From assembly GCF_022664455.2 (NCBI RefSeq), contig NZ_JAKRKC020000002.1, positions 1,302,001 to 1,366,000 on the forward strand: a stretch of 64,000 nt of DNA, read 5' to 3'. The position numbers and the translations under genes are program-made. Source of the DNA: Actinomadura luzonensis. GTDB taxonomy: Bacteria > Actinomycetota > Actinomycetes > Streptosporangiales > Streptosporangiaceae. Shown in pieces: positions 8,178 through 16,122 of the stretch (its first letter is position 1; each line of letters opens with the position of its first letter). The notes below the pieces were generated by a model. The model saw only the letters and a list, made by a program, of their open reading frames with translations, did no database searches and was not told the DNA's origin.

Positions 8178-11048
8178 ATGATCGAGACCCCGAGCTACGC
8201 CGACGCCCTGAGGATCCTCGGATGCAAGGACGGGCGGCTGGCCAAGGTGATCGGCTTCGCCGCCGCGGCCGAGCGCAGCGGCTGGCCGCTGGCCGGCGCC
8301 GGGCAGCTCGTGATGGGCGTCGCCGACATGCGCGCCTCCGTGGTCCGCTACGGCGAGGACGTCGTCGGCCGGCTGCCCGAGCTGCGCGGCGGCGTCGACC
8401 GGCACACCCGCACCCAGCGCCTGGCCGCCGCGCACGCCGTCATCGTGGTCTCGGCGTACTTCGAGGCGCTCGGCGAGGCCAAGCTGCCGTTCACGCTGGA
8501 ACAGCTCGACCGCACCGACCGGATCTCCCGCGGCGTGCCCACCCCCGAGCGGTTCGCCCGGCTCATGGCCGCCCTCATGCTGGAGCGCCTGCCCACCCCC
8601 GAGCCGCACCTCCCGTACGGCGAGACCCGCCAGGCGGTGGAACGTGCCTACCTGCGCATGTCGGAGGCGGTGGCCGAGTACGCCGCCGGCCTGCCGGTCT
8701 GGGACGAGCTGAGCCACGACGACCAGCTCCTGCTGCCCCGGATGCTCGCCGAGGGCCCGCCCGCCCACGCCCTGCGCGGCTACGACGAGAACTACCGGTC
8801 GTTGTCGCTGGACAGCCACGAGTTCGGCGTGCGCAGCCTGGTCACCGAGCGCCCGCAGCCGGCCACGGCGCTGTCCCGGGTGGCCTGGCTGCTGGCCGAG
8901 CTGGCGCCGCCCCGCGTCGGCGACCGCCCCATGGTCCACCTGGCCAGGATGGCCGCCAACCTCCTCGACCAGCCGCTCCTGCTGGCCGGCAAGCTGCCCG
9001 AGGACGTCTACCTGCCGCTGCTCGGCGAGGGCTACCTGACGCCGCGCTGCCGGGTGGCCGAGCTGACCCGCGACGCCTCGCCCGCGCTCGACGGCTGGTG
9101 GGAGGACCAGCGGCTGCTGCCCGACACCGAGGCCTTCCTCGTCGGGCACCTCACCTCGCTGCGCGCCACCCAGGCGCCGCTGCTGGTGCTCGGCGACCCC
9201 GGCTCGGGCAAGACGAAGCTGACCGAGGTGCTGGCCGCCCGCCTGGCCCGCTCGGAGTTCCTGCCGATCCGGGTGGACCTGCAGGGCGTCCCGCCGCGCG
9301 CGGAGGTGACCGAGCAGGTCGAGCAGGCCATCGCGACCGTCCTGGAGGAGCGCGTCCCCTACGGCGACCTGGTGGAGGCGGCCGGCGGGGCGCTGCCGGT
9401 GATCCTCCTCGACGGGCTGGACGAGCTGCTGCTGGGCGGCGCGGGCCGCTACGACTACCTGGCCAGGGTGCAGGAGTTCCAGCGCCGCGAGGCCGGGCTC
9501 GGCCGGCCGGCCGTGGTCATCGTGACCAGCCGCACGGTGGTCTCCGAGCGGCTGCGCTTCCCCGAGGGGCTGCTGGCGCTGCGGCTGGAGCCGTTCGAGG
9601 ACGACCAGGTGCGCCAGTGGCTGGAGATCTGGGACCAGGCCAACCGCGCCCTGCTGGCCCGCCGCGACCTCAGGCCGCTGCCCGCCGAGGCCGCGCTCGC
9701 CCACGGCGCGATGGCCCGCCGGCCGCTGCTGCTGCTCCTGCTCGCCCTCTACGACGCGGCCGGCAACGCCCTCCAGCACGACGACCCGCAGCGCGGCGGC
9801 GGCGTGCCGCTCAAGCACTCCCGGCTGTACGAGGTGCTGCTGCGCGACTTCACCGAGCGCGAGACCGGCGGCGCCCGCCGGGTGCTCATCGACCAGGAGC
9901 TGGTGCTGCTGGGCGCGGCGGCGCTGTCCATGCTGGCGCGGGGCCGGCAGATCATCACCGACGCCGCGCTCGCCCGCGACCTGCCCGCGCTGTGCCACGG
10001 CGGCGAGGACGACCCGGCCGACCCGGCCGGCCCGCCGGGCGGCGGGCCGGCTGATGACGGCGAGGACCGCACCGACTGGGCGCGCAAGGCCACCGAGCGC
10101 TTCTTCTTCGTCCGCCGCGGCGGCCACGCCTTCCTGCACGCCACCTTCGGCGAGTTCCTGGTCGCCTGGCTCGCCGTGTACGCGCTGCGCGACCTCGACC
10201 GCAGGCGCCGCCACGCCGGGGACGAGCCGCTGGCGCTGGTGCAGAGCGTCGACGACGACCTGCTCTACGCCGTCACCTCGCACTCCTGCCTGGCCGAGCG
10301 CGAGCCGATCGTCGGGTTCGTCGCCGAGCTGCTGGACGACGTGCCGGCCGGGGTGCGGGCGCGCTGCGTCGAGCAGTTGTCCGGGCTGCTGCGGCGCTCG
10401 CTGCACGAGCGCGGGCGGCGGCACTTCACCGGCTTCCGCCCGGTGCGGCACACCCTGACGCGGCGGCTGGCGGCGTACTCGGCGAACCTCGCGCTGCTCA
10501 TCGTGGCCGCCGCCGACGAGCCGGTGCGGGTCTCCGCGCTGCTGCCCGGCCCCGACGCGCTGGAGCGCTGGTCCTCCTTCACCCACCTGTGGAAGGGCCA
10601 GCTCGGCGAGGAGGGATGGACCGGGCTGGTCGCCGCCCTGTCGGCGCGGCGGGTGGTCGAGGACGGCGTGGAGGACGTCATCCTCGGCGCCGAGGACCCC
10701 ACCGGCATGGGGGACGCGGTCGTCGCCGTCGCCACCGGGCAGGGCCCGCGCCATCGCCGCCTGCTCGACCTGCTGCTGCGGGCGCTGGGGGAGGGGCGGG
10801 CGCTGCCGTTCCGGGACCGGGCGGCGATCCTGGAGGAGCTGGTGCGCACCGCCGCGGTCCGCTCGCCGGCGATGTACCAGGCGCTCGGCGCGTTGTGGGC
10901 GGAGGGCGGCGCCGACCACGCCCGGCTGCGGCCCCTGCTGCGCGCGATGCTCGCCGACCCCCGCGACCGGCGGGCCACCTGGGAGCTCCTGGTCAAGGCG
11001 GGCATCCCGGAGACGGCGTTGTGGGAGATCCAGCAGAGCGGCGACTGA
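8178..11048 (+). CDS. NACHT-domain STAND NTPase
   Basis: This 956-residue protein has an all-helical N-terminal region (about 1-300) without an obvious enzymatic effector, then a NACHT ATPase. Walker A is GDPGSGKTKL at about 338-347 and Walker B is VILLDGLDEL at about 408-417, followed by VVIVTSRTVVSERLRFPEG (sensor) and a winged-helix/helical region containing FLHATFGEFLVAW, a typical NACHT C-terminal motif. The remaining ~300 residues are helical without recognisable LRR, WD40 or TPR repeats. AGGAG at 8167-8171 supports the ATG at 8178. Bacterial NACHT proteins often sense phage; that role is inference here. Three paralogous membrane genes follow after 91 bp. Confidence 0.88.
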   Translation: MIETPSYADALRILGCKDGRLAKVIGFAAAAERSGWPLAGAGQLVMGVADMRASVVRYGEDVVGRLPELRGGVDRHTRTQRLAAAHAVIVVSAYFEALGEAKLPFTLEQLDRTDRISRGVPTPERFARLMAALMLERLPTPEPHLPYGETRQAVERAYLRMSEAVAEYAAGLPVWDELSHDDQLLLPRMLAEGPPAHALRGYDENYRSLSLDSHEFGVRSLVTERPQPATALSRVAWLLAELAPPRVGDRPMVHLARMAANLLDQPLLLAGKLPEDVYLPLLGEGYLTPRCRVAELTRDASPALDGWWEDQRLLPDTEAFLVGHLTSLRATQAPLLVLGDPGSGKTKLTEVLAARLARSEFLPIRVDLQGVPPRAEVTEQVEQAIATVLEERVPYGDLVEAAGGALPVILLDGLDELLLGGAGRYDYLARVQEFQRREAGLGRPAVVIVTSRTVVSERLRFPEGLLALRLEPFEDDQVRQWLEIWDQANRALLARRDLRPLPAEAALAHGAMARRPLLLLLLALYDAAGNALQHDDPQRGGGVPLKHSRLYEVLLRDFTERETGGARRVLIDQELVLLGAAALSMLARGRQIITDAALARDLPALCHGGEDDPADPAGPPGGGPADDGEDRTDWARKATERFFFVRRGGHAFLHATFGEFLVAWLAVYALRDLDRRRRHAGDEPLALVQSVDDDLLYAVTSHSCLAEREPIVGFVAELLDDVPAGVRARCVEQLSGLLRRSLHERGRRHFTGFRPVRHTLTRRLAAYSANLALLIVAAADEPVRVSALLPGPDALERWSSFTHLWKGQLGEEGWTGLVAALSARRVVEDGVEDVILGAEDPTGMGDAVVAVATGQGPRHRRLLDLLLRALGEGRALPFRDRAAILEELVRTAAVRSPAMYQALGALWAEGGADHARLRPLLRAMLADPRDRRATWELLVKAGIPETALWEIQQSGD

Positions 11049-11077
11049 AATCCGACGAAAGTGAAGAAAATTCGAGG

Positions 11078-11107
11078 CTGACACGCAAGCGGATTGTTAC
11101 GTAATAT
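11078..11107 (+). promoter_or_regulatory. Sigma-70-type promoter ahead of the triplicated membrane genes
   Basis: CTGACA (11078-11083) and TAATAT (11102-11107) are separated by 18 bp and lie in an AT-rich pocket unlike the surroundings. It follows the NACHT stop codon (11048) and precedes the first paralogue by 33 bp, so the paralogues can be expressed separately from the NACHT gene. Confidence 0.6.
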
Positions 11108-11139
11108 CCACACACAACACGAGCTTGGGGGGCGCCAGG

Positions 11140-12048
11140 GTGCCAGGACAGAGCGTGGGTGTGGTGGTCGATCCGGGAGTGCCGGCCGAAGTCGCCGGGC
11201 TGTTACGGGCCAACGCCTCGCTGCTGTCCCGGGTGCGCGCCGGATGGGCGCCCCACACCGTCGCGCAGGCCCGTCACCGGCCGCGTCGCGGGCCCTCCAG
11301 CGCCCTGCTGCTGGCGGCCACGCCGGTGGTGATCGCGCTCATGGCCGTCCTGCTGGACTCCCCGCTCGCCCCGGCCGGGTTCGTGCTGCTCGGCACGTAC
11401 GTCTTCGTCGTCCTGGTCAAGATCGCCTCGATGAGCGAGGCGCCCGAGGACGAGCGCCCGCACGAGCGCCACGTCTACGAGCAGGCCCGCTGGTACGACG
11501 GCCGCTACCTGCTGGGCGAGGACTTCGACCAGGAGGCGCGGCTCGTGCTGGGCCGCGCGCAGCGCGCGGTCGGCGCGGTGCTGCGCTCCCACGTCAACGC
11601 CGAGGGCCTGCTCGACGACGCCAGCAACGCCGTGATGCTGCCCGCCCAGGAGTGGGAGATCGCCCGCCTGCTGGCCAAGCTGTCGGAGCTCCGCCGCGAG
11701 CACCGCGACCTCGTGCAGCGCGGCCTCGCGCCGGAGGTCGCCCCCGTCCTGGAACCCCTCAAACGCGCCCTGGCCGCCAGCGAGGCCGCGGTCGTCGCCC
11801 GCGTCGAGGCGCTGGAACGTTACGCCGCCCGCGTCGCCGAGGCCGAGCGCGCCTACCACGCGCACGCCCAGATCGAGGAGCTGCGGGCCCGGCTGCCCCG
11901 CTACGAGGAGCTGCTGGCCGAGTCGGGCGCTGACCGCCTCGCGCTGGCGGAGATCGGCAAGCTGTCGGAGGACGCCGACACGCTGGAGCGCTCGCTGCGG
12001 CGCAGCGTGGAGTCCGCACATGAGGCCTTCCGGTATCTGGAAAGCTGA
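11140..12048 (+). CDS. Two-helix membrane / coiled-coil protein, paralogue 1 of 3
   Basis: This 302-residue protein is of unrecognised family. The N-terminus VVVDPGVPAEVAGLLRANASL is shared with its two neighbours. Two hydrophobic helices lie at about residues 55-73 and 78-97, followed by a long cytosolic helical region. The most conserved block is VNAEGLLDDASNAVMLPAQE with EWEIARLLAKLSELR (about 152-185), then ARVEALERYA and EAERAYHAHAQIEELRAR, predicted coiled coil. The ending SAHEAFRYLES is also conserved. GTG 11140 is chosen because a G-rich Shine-Dalgarno site lies 7 nt upstream and the start aligns exactly with paralogue 2. The function is unknown; a membrane effector for the adjacent NACHT protein is a testable idea. 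Confidence 0.75.
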   Translation: MPGQSVGVVVDPGVPAEVAGLLRANASLLSRVRAGWAPHTVAQARHRPRRGPSSALLLAATPVVIALMAVLLDSPLAPAGFVLLGTYVFVVLVKIASMSEAPEDERPHERHVYEQARWYDGRYLLGEDFDQEARLVLGRAQRAVGAVLRSHVNAEGLLDDASNAVMLPAQEWEIARLLAKLSELRREHRDLVQRGLAPEVAPVLEPLKRALAASEAAVVARVEALERYAARVAEAERAYHAHAQIEELRARLPRYEELLAESGADRLALAEIGKLSEDADTLERSLRRSVESAHEAFRYLES

Positions 12049-12059
12049 CCCGCGATCCC

Positions 12060-12065
12060 TATGCT
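12060..12065 (+). promoter_or_regulatory. Leaderless-type -10 box before paralogue 2
   Basis: TATGCT ends 7 nt before GTG 12073. There is no Shine-Dalgarno sequence, and the spacing would place transcription initiation at the start codon. Paralogue 3 has the same arrangement. Confidence 0.45.
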
Positions 12066-12072
12066 CGATAAC

Positions 12073-12981
12073 GTGCCCGGCCGTCACCCGAAGGTCATCG
12101 TCGATCCGGCGGTCCCTCATGAGGCGGCCGACCTGCTGCGCGCCAACCGCACGCTGCTGGCCCGCCTCCACACCGGCTGGCGCCCGCCGCCCAAGCGGGC
12201 CCACCCGATGCTGGGCACGATCGCCGCGGGCACGGCCGGCGTGGTCGCGGCGGTGGCCGCCGTGTACGGGCTGACCTTGTTCGTGGCCGAGCAGTACCCC
12301 TCCTTCGTGGTGATCATGACGGGGGCCGCGCTGCTGACCGTCGCCGTCCTGCTGCGGCCGCGCACCGACGCCGAGACCGAGCGCCGCCGCGCCCTGGAAC
12401 GCGACGTCTACGAGCACAGCCGCGCCTACGGCGGCCGTTACGTGCTCCACGAGCACCTCGACGAGGCCGCCCGCGCCCTGCTGGCCCGCGCCGGCACCGC
12501 CGTCGAGCAGGTCATGGCCTCCCGCGTCAACGCCGAGGGCCTGCTGGACGACGTCCGCAACGCCGTGATGCTGCCCGCCCAGGAGTGGGAGATCGCCCGC
12601 CTGCTGGCCAAGCTGTCGGAGCTGCGCGCCGAGCACCGGCAGGTCGTCGCCGAAGGCGTCACGCCCGAGGTGGCGGCCGTGGCCGGCCCGCTCGCCGAGG
12701 CCCTCGACAGCAGCGAGGCGGCGGTGCTCGCCCGCGTCGAGGCGCTGGAACGCTACGCCGGGCACGTCGCCGACGCCGAGCGCGCCTACCGGGCCCGGCG
12801 GCAGATCGAGCGCCTCAGCGCCCGCCTGTCCCGCTACGAGGAACTGCTCGCGGAGTCGGGCGCCGACGGCGCGGCCGTCCCCGAGCTGAACGAATTGACC
12901 GACGACGCCGGCCGTCTTGAGCAGGCGTTACGCGACAGCGTCAGCTCGGCCCATGAGGCTTTTCGCCATTTAAGGGGGTGA
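12073..12981 (+). CDS. Two-helix membrane / coiled-coil protein, paralogue 2 of 3
   Basis: At 302 residues this has the same length as paralogue 1 when started at GTG 12073, where VPGRHPKVIVDPAVP aligns gap-free with VPGQSVGVVVDPGVP. An in-frame ATG at 12061 is the alternative but overlaps the likely -10 box. Two hydrophobic helices span about residues 52-72 and 77-96. The core RVNAEGLLDDVRNAVMLPAQ plus EWEIARLLAKLSELRAEHR is almost identical to paralogue 1. The C-terminal coiled coil and SSAHEAFRHLRG end are retained. There is no catalytic motif. Function unknown. Confidence 0.75.
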   Translation: MPGRHPKVIVDPAVPHEAADLLRANRTLLARLHTGWRPPPKRAHPMLGTIAAGTAGVVAAVAAVYGLTLFVAEQYPSFVVIMTGAALLTVAVLLRPRTDAETERRRALERDVYEHSRAYGGRYVLHEHLDEAARALLARAGTAVEQVMASRVNAEGLLDDVRNAVMLPAQEWEIARLLAKLSELRAEHRQVVAEGVTPEVAAVAGPLAEALDSSEAAVLARVEALERYAGHVADAERAYRARRQIERLSARLSRYEELLAESGADGAAVPELNELTDDAGRLEQALRDSVSSAHEAFRHLRG

Positions 12982-12988
12982 CTTGGCT

Positions 12989-12994
12989 TAGTAT
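12989..12994 (+). promoter_or_regulatory. Leaderless-type -10 box before paralogue 3
   Basis: TAGTAT lies 8 nt before GTG 13003, with no Shine-Dalgarno site between. This indicates a separate promoter for the third paralogue and leaderless translation. Confidence 0.5.
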
Positions 12995-13002
12995 CCGAAT
13001 CT

Positions 13003-13935
13003 GTGGCGGATGTGGTGGTAGACCCCGGAGTACCGCCGGACGACGCGCACGTGCTCAGGGCGAGCCGGCGGGTGCTCATCAAGATGCGCCAGGGCTGGGC
13101 CCCGCAGCCGCGCAAGGTCCTGTCGAACGCCCACACGCGCATGGTCGGCGCCTTCGCCACGGTGGCCTTCTTCGGGCTGCTGCTCGGCGTCGGCGCCGCC
13201 GGCAGAGGGCTCGGCCTGCTCATGCTCGTGCTGTTCGGCATCCCCCTGATGATCGTGCTGTTCGTCCGCAAGGACCTGCCGGGCGGCGAGGACGAGGAGC
13301 GCGACGACGCCGAGCGCGAGGCGTACGAGCTGCTGCGCTGGCACGAGGGCCGGTACGTGCTCACCGACGACCTCGACGAGTCGGCCCGCCGGCTGCTGAC
13401 CCGCGCGCAGCGCGCCGTCGCGACCGTGACCGGCTCCCGCGTCAACGCCGAGGGCCTGCTGGACGAGGCCCGCAACGCGGTCATGCTGCCCGCGGAGGAG
13501 TGGGAGATCGCCCGCCTGCTGGCCAAGCTGTCGGCGCTGCGCACCAAGCACCGCGAGACGGTCTCGCGCGGCCTGACGCCCGAGGTCGAGGCCGTGGCCG
13601 AGCCGCTGGCCCGCGCGCTGGACGGCAGCGAGGCGGCGGTGCTCGCCCGCGTCGAGGCGCTGGAACGTTACGCGGCCAACGTCACCGAGGCCGAGCGCGC
13701 CTACCGCGCCCACCAGCAGGTGGAGGAGCTGCGGGGGCGGCTGCACCAGTACGAGGAGCTGGTCGCCGAGACCGGCGCGGACGGCCTGGCCGGGCCCGAG
13801 CTGGACCGGCTGGCCGACGACGCCGCGCACCTGGAGCAGGCGCTCGGGCGGAGCGTGCGCTCCGCCCGCGAGGCCTTCCGCTACCTGGAGCCGGGCGCGC
13901 CGAAAGAGGTCCCCGGCACCCCGGACGACGCCTGA
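13003..13935 (+). CDS. Two-helix membrane / coiled-coil protein, paralogue 3 of 3
   Basis: This 310-residue protein has the same layout as the two preceding genes: VVVDPGVPPDDAHVLRASRR at the start, two hydrophobic helices at about 47-66 and 72-88, then the conserved block RVNAEGLLDEARNAVMLPAE with EWEIARLLAKLSALR, VEALERYAANVTEAERAYRA and a C-terminal SAREAFRYLE followed by a short extra tail. It is the most divergent copy in the membrane region, while the cytosolic core stays nearly invariant, implying a conserved partner or oligomer surface. The last 55 bp overlap the convergent murG-like gene. Confidence 0.75.
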   Translation: MADVVVDPGVPPDDAHVLRASRRVLIKMRQGWAPQPRKVLSNAHTRMVGAFATVAFFGLLLGVGAAGRGLGLLMLVLFGIPLMIVLFVRKDLPGGEDEERDDAEREAYELLRWHEGRYVLTDDLDESARRLLTRAQRAVATVTGSRVNAEGLLDEARNAVMLPAEEWEIARLLAKLSALRTKHRETVSRGLTPEVEAVAEPLARALDGSEAAVLARVEALERYAANVTEAERAYRAHQQVEELRGRLHQYEELVAETGADGLAGPELDRLADDAAHLEQALGRSVRSAREAFRYLEPGAPKEVPGTPDDA

Positions 13936-15158
13936 CCGCCGGGAGCCTCCGGATGCCCGGAAGCCGCCTGATGCCCGGGAGCCGCGTGGGCGCCCGGCGC
14001 GGGCCCGGCGGCGGGCGGCGGGGGAGCGGCCTGGCCCGCGGCGACCTCCAGCAGCAGGTCGCACAGCGCGTCGGCGGCGTCCACCCGGCCCAGCCCGGCC
14101 GCCGCCTGCCCCATCGAGGCCCGCAGCGCCGGATCGGCCAGCAGCGGCATCAGCTCGCCGAGGAGCTGGTCGGCCGTCGGGTGCGGCTCCAGCAATGCCC
14201 GCGCGGCCCCCGCCGAGGCCAGGTAGCCCGCGTTCTTGCGCTGCTCGTCGCCGCCGGTCGGGATGAGCGGGATCAGCACGGCCGGCTTGCCGATCGCGGT
14301 CAGCTCCGACACCGTCCCGGCGCCGCTGCGCGCGATCACCACGTCGGCCGCGGCGAACAGGTCGGCCAGCTCCGCCCCCACATACGGCACCGGGTGGTAG
14401 CGCTCGGCCAGCTCGGCGGGCACCGGCACCGCCCGCATCTGCTCGATCCAGGCGGGCCCGCACTGGTGCACGACCTGCGCGTGCGGCAGCAGCCGGGGCA
14501 GGATCTCGGCGATCAGCGTGTTGATCTGCTTGCTGCCCTGCGCGCCGCCCGTCACGTAGATCAGCGGCACCTCGAACGTCAGCCCGAACAGGTCGTAGGC
14601 CGCCGCCCGGTTGCCCGCCAGCAGCTCCGGCCGCACCGGGTTGCCCGTCACCACGGCCTTGGCGCGGGCGGCCGCGGGCAGGTGCTCGAGCGACGACTCG
14701 TGCGACAGCGCGATGCGGGTGGCCAGGCGCGACAGGATGCGGTTGGCCAGCCCCACCACGGTGGTCTGCTCGTGCATGACCAGCGGCCGGCGGATCAGCT
14801 TGGCCGCCACGCCGATCGGCACCGCCACGTACCCTCCGGTCGACAGCACCACGTCGGGCAGGTAGCGGGCGGCGTGCCCGATCGCCTGGAACACCCCGAC
14901 CGGGATGCGGAACACGTCCGCGATGTTGGTGCCCAGCTCCCTGATGTTCGGGCGGCGGCGCAGCTTGCCCGTCGTGATCGCCTTGAACGGGATGCCGTGC
15001 TCGGCCGTGATCCTGGCCTCCAGGCCGCTCGCGGTGCCGACCCAGAGCACGTCGTGCGGCACCCGGCGGCGCTGCAGGGCTGACAGGGTCGTCAGGGCCG
15101 GATAGGTGTGACCACCGGTGCCGCCGCCGGTGATCAGCAGTCGCAGGGTTCGTGACAT
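13881..15158 (-). CDS. murG: MurG-like N-acetylglucosaminyltransferase
   Basis: This 425-residue GT28/GT-B enzyme belongs to the family that adds GlcNAc to lipid I to make lipid II at the inner membrane face. Landmarks are LLITGGGTGGHTYPAL at the N-terminus, GKLRRRPNIRELGTN, VMHEQTTVVGLANR, VTGGAQGSKQIN, IARSGAGTVSELTAIGKPAV and GGDEQRKNAGYL. No other division/cell-wall (dcw) genes are nearby, so it may be a second MurG-type enzyme rather than the essential copy. The last ~45 residues are a Pro/Ala/Gly-rich tail absent from typical MurG; it reads into and overlaps the convergent gene by 55 bp. Confidence 0.85.
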   Translation of the reverse strand: MSRTLRLLITGGGTGGHTYPALTTLSALQRRRVPHDVLWVGTASGLEARITAEHGIPFKAITTGKLRRRPNIRELGTNIADVFRIPVGVFQAIGHAARYLPDVVLSTGGYVAVPIGVAAKLIRRPLVMHEQTTVVGLANRILSRLATRIALSHESSLEHLPAAARAKAVVTGNPVRPELLAGNRAAAYDLFGLTFEVPLIYVTGGAQGSKQINTLIAEILPRLLPHAQVVHQCGPAWIEQMRAVPVPAELAERYHPVPYVGAELADLFAAADVVIARSGAGTVSELTAIGKPAVLIPLIPTGGDEQRKNAGYLASAGAARALLEPHPTADQLLGELMPLLADPALRASMGQAAAGLGRVDAADALCDLLLEVAAGQAAPPPPAAGPAPGAHAAPGHQAASGHPEAPGGQASSGVPGTSFGAPGSR

Positions 15159-15162
15159 GCGA

Positions 15163-16074
15163 TCAGAGTATGGCCGCGCAGCGGAAACCGGTGTGCCCGG
15201 TGGCGGAGTCGGGAGTGTTGGAGGTGCGCGCCGCCACCCGGTAGCGGTTGCAGTAGGAGTCGTGGCACAGGTACGAGCCGCCGCGGATCACCTTCGCGCC
15301 GCCCTCGGCCGGGCCGGTAGGGTTGTCCGCGTACGGCTCCCACGCCGTGCCCCACCAGTCGGCCGTCCACTCCCACACGTTGCCGGAGACGTTGTAGAGC
15401 CCGTACCCGTTGGGCTGGAACGACTTGACCGGCATCGTCCCCTTGCTCGGCGCGGTGGGGAAGCGGCCCTGCCAGATGTTGCACCGCTGCCGCCCGTTCG
15501 GCGTCAGCTCGTCGCCCCACGGGTAGCGCTTGCGCTCCAGGCCGCCGCGGGCCGCCATCTCCCACTCCGCCTCGGTCGGCAGCCGCTTGCCCGCCCACGC
15601 GGCGTAGGCGCCGGCGTCGTTCCAGGAGACGTGCACGACGGGGTGGTTCTGGCGGTGGCCGATCGACGAGCCGGGACCCTCCGGGGTGCGCCACGCGGCC
15701 CCCTCGACGCCCGCCCACCACGGCGCGCCCGGCACGGTGGCCTCCATCACCCCGGCCGTGGCGAACTGGCGGAACACGAACGACCAGCCGATCCGCTCGG
15801 CCTCGGTGACGTACCCCGTCTCCTTGACGAACGTGGCGAACTGCGCGTTCGTCACGCACGCCGGGTCGATCAGGAACGGGTCCAGCCGCACCTCGCGGAC
15901 CGGCCCCTCGCCGTCCTCGGGACGGCCGTCCGGGTCGTCGCCGCCCATGAGGAAGGTGCCGCCCGGGATGCGCACCATGCCGCGCGGCGGCGCCGACCGG
16001 CGCACGGTCAGGACGGCGGGCGGCGCGGCCGCGCCGGCGGCGTCGTCCCTGCTCGGGCCACAACAAGCGCTCAA
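15163..16074 (-). CDS. Formylglycine-generating enzyme family protein
   Basis: This 303-residue protein of the SUMF1/FGE family uses copper and oxygen to oxidise a target cysteine to formylglycine, chiefly in type I sulfatases. Family motifs are RIPGGTFLMGGDDPDG, VTNAQFATFVKETGYVTEAE, HPVVHVSWNDAGAYAAWAGK, RLPTEAEWEMAARGG, NVWEWTADWW and the active-site segment GGSYLCHDSYCNRYRVAAR. Both copper-binding cysteines are present (about C270 and C275), and TPDSATGHTGFRC closes the domain. TTG 16074 gives the ACCGPSR-type N-terminus usual in actinobacterial members, with GGGGGGA just upstream. No sulfatase with a CxPxR site lies in this window. Divergent from the P450. Confidence 0.9.
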   Translation of the reverse strand: MSACCGPSRDDAAGAAAPPAVLTVRRSAPPRGMVRIPGGTFLMGGDDPDGRPEDGEGPVREVRLDPFLIDPACVTNAQFATFVKETGYVTEAERIGWSFVFRQFATAGVMEATVPGAPWWAGVEGAAWRTPEGPGSSIGHRQNHPVVHVSWNDAGAYAAWAGKRLPTEAEWEMAARGGLERKRYPWGDELTPNGRQRCNIWQGRFPTAPSKGTMPVKSFQPNGYGLYNVSGNVWEWTADWWGTAWEPYADNPTGPAEGGAKVIRGGSYLCHDSYCNRYRVAARTSNTPDSATGHTGFRCAAIL

Positions 16075-16122
16075 AGTCCCCCCAAACGTGTCATGCCACC
16101 AACGAAGGGTAGTCCCTGGAAC

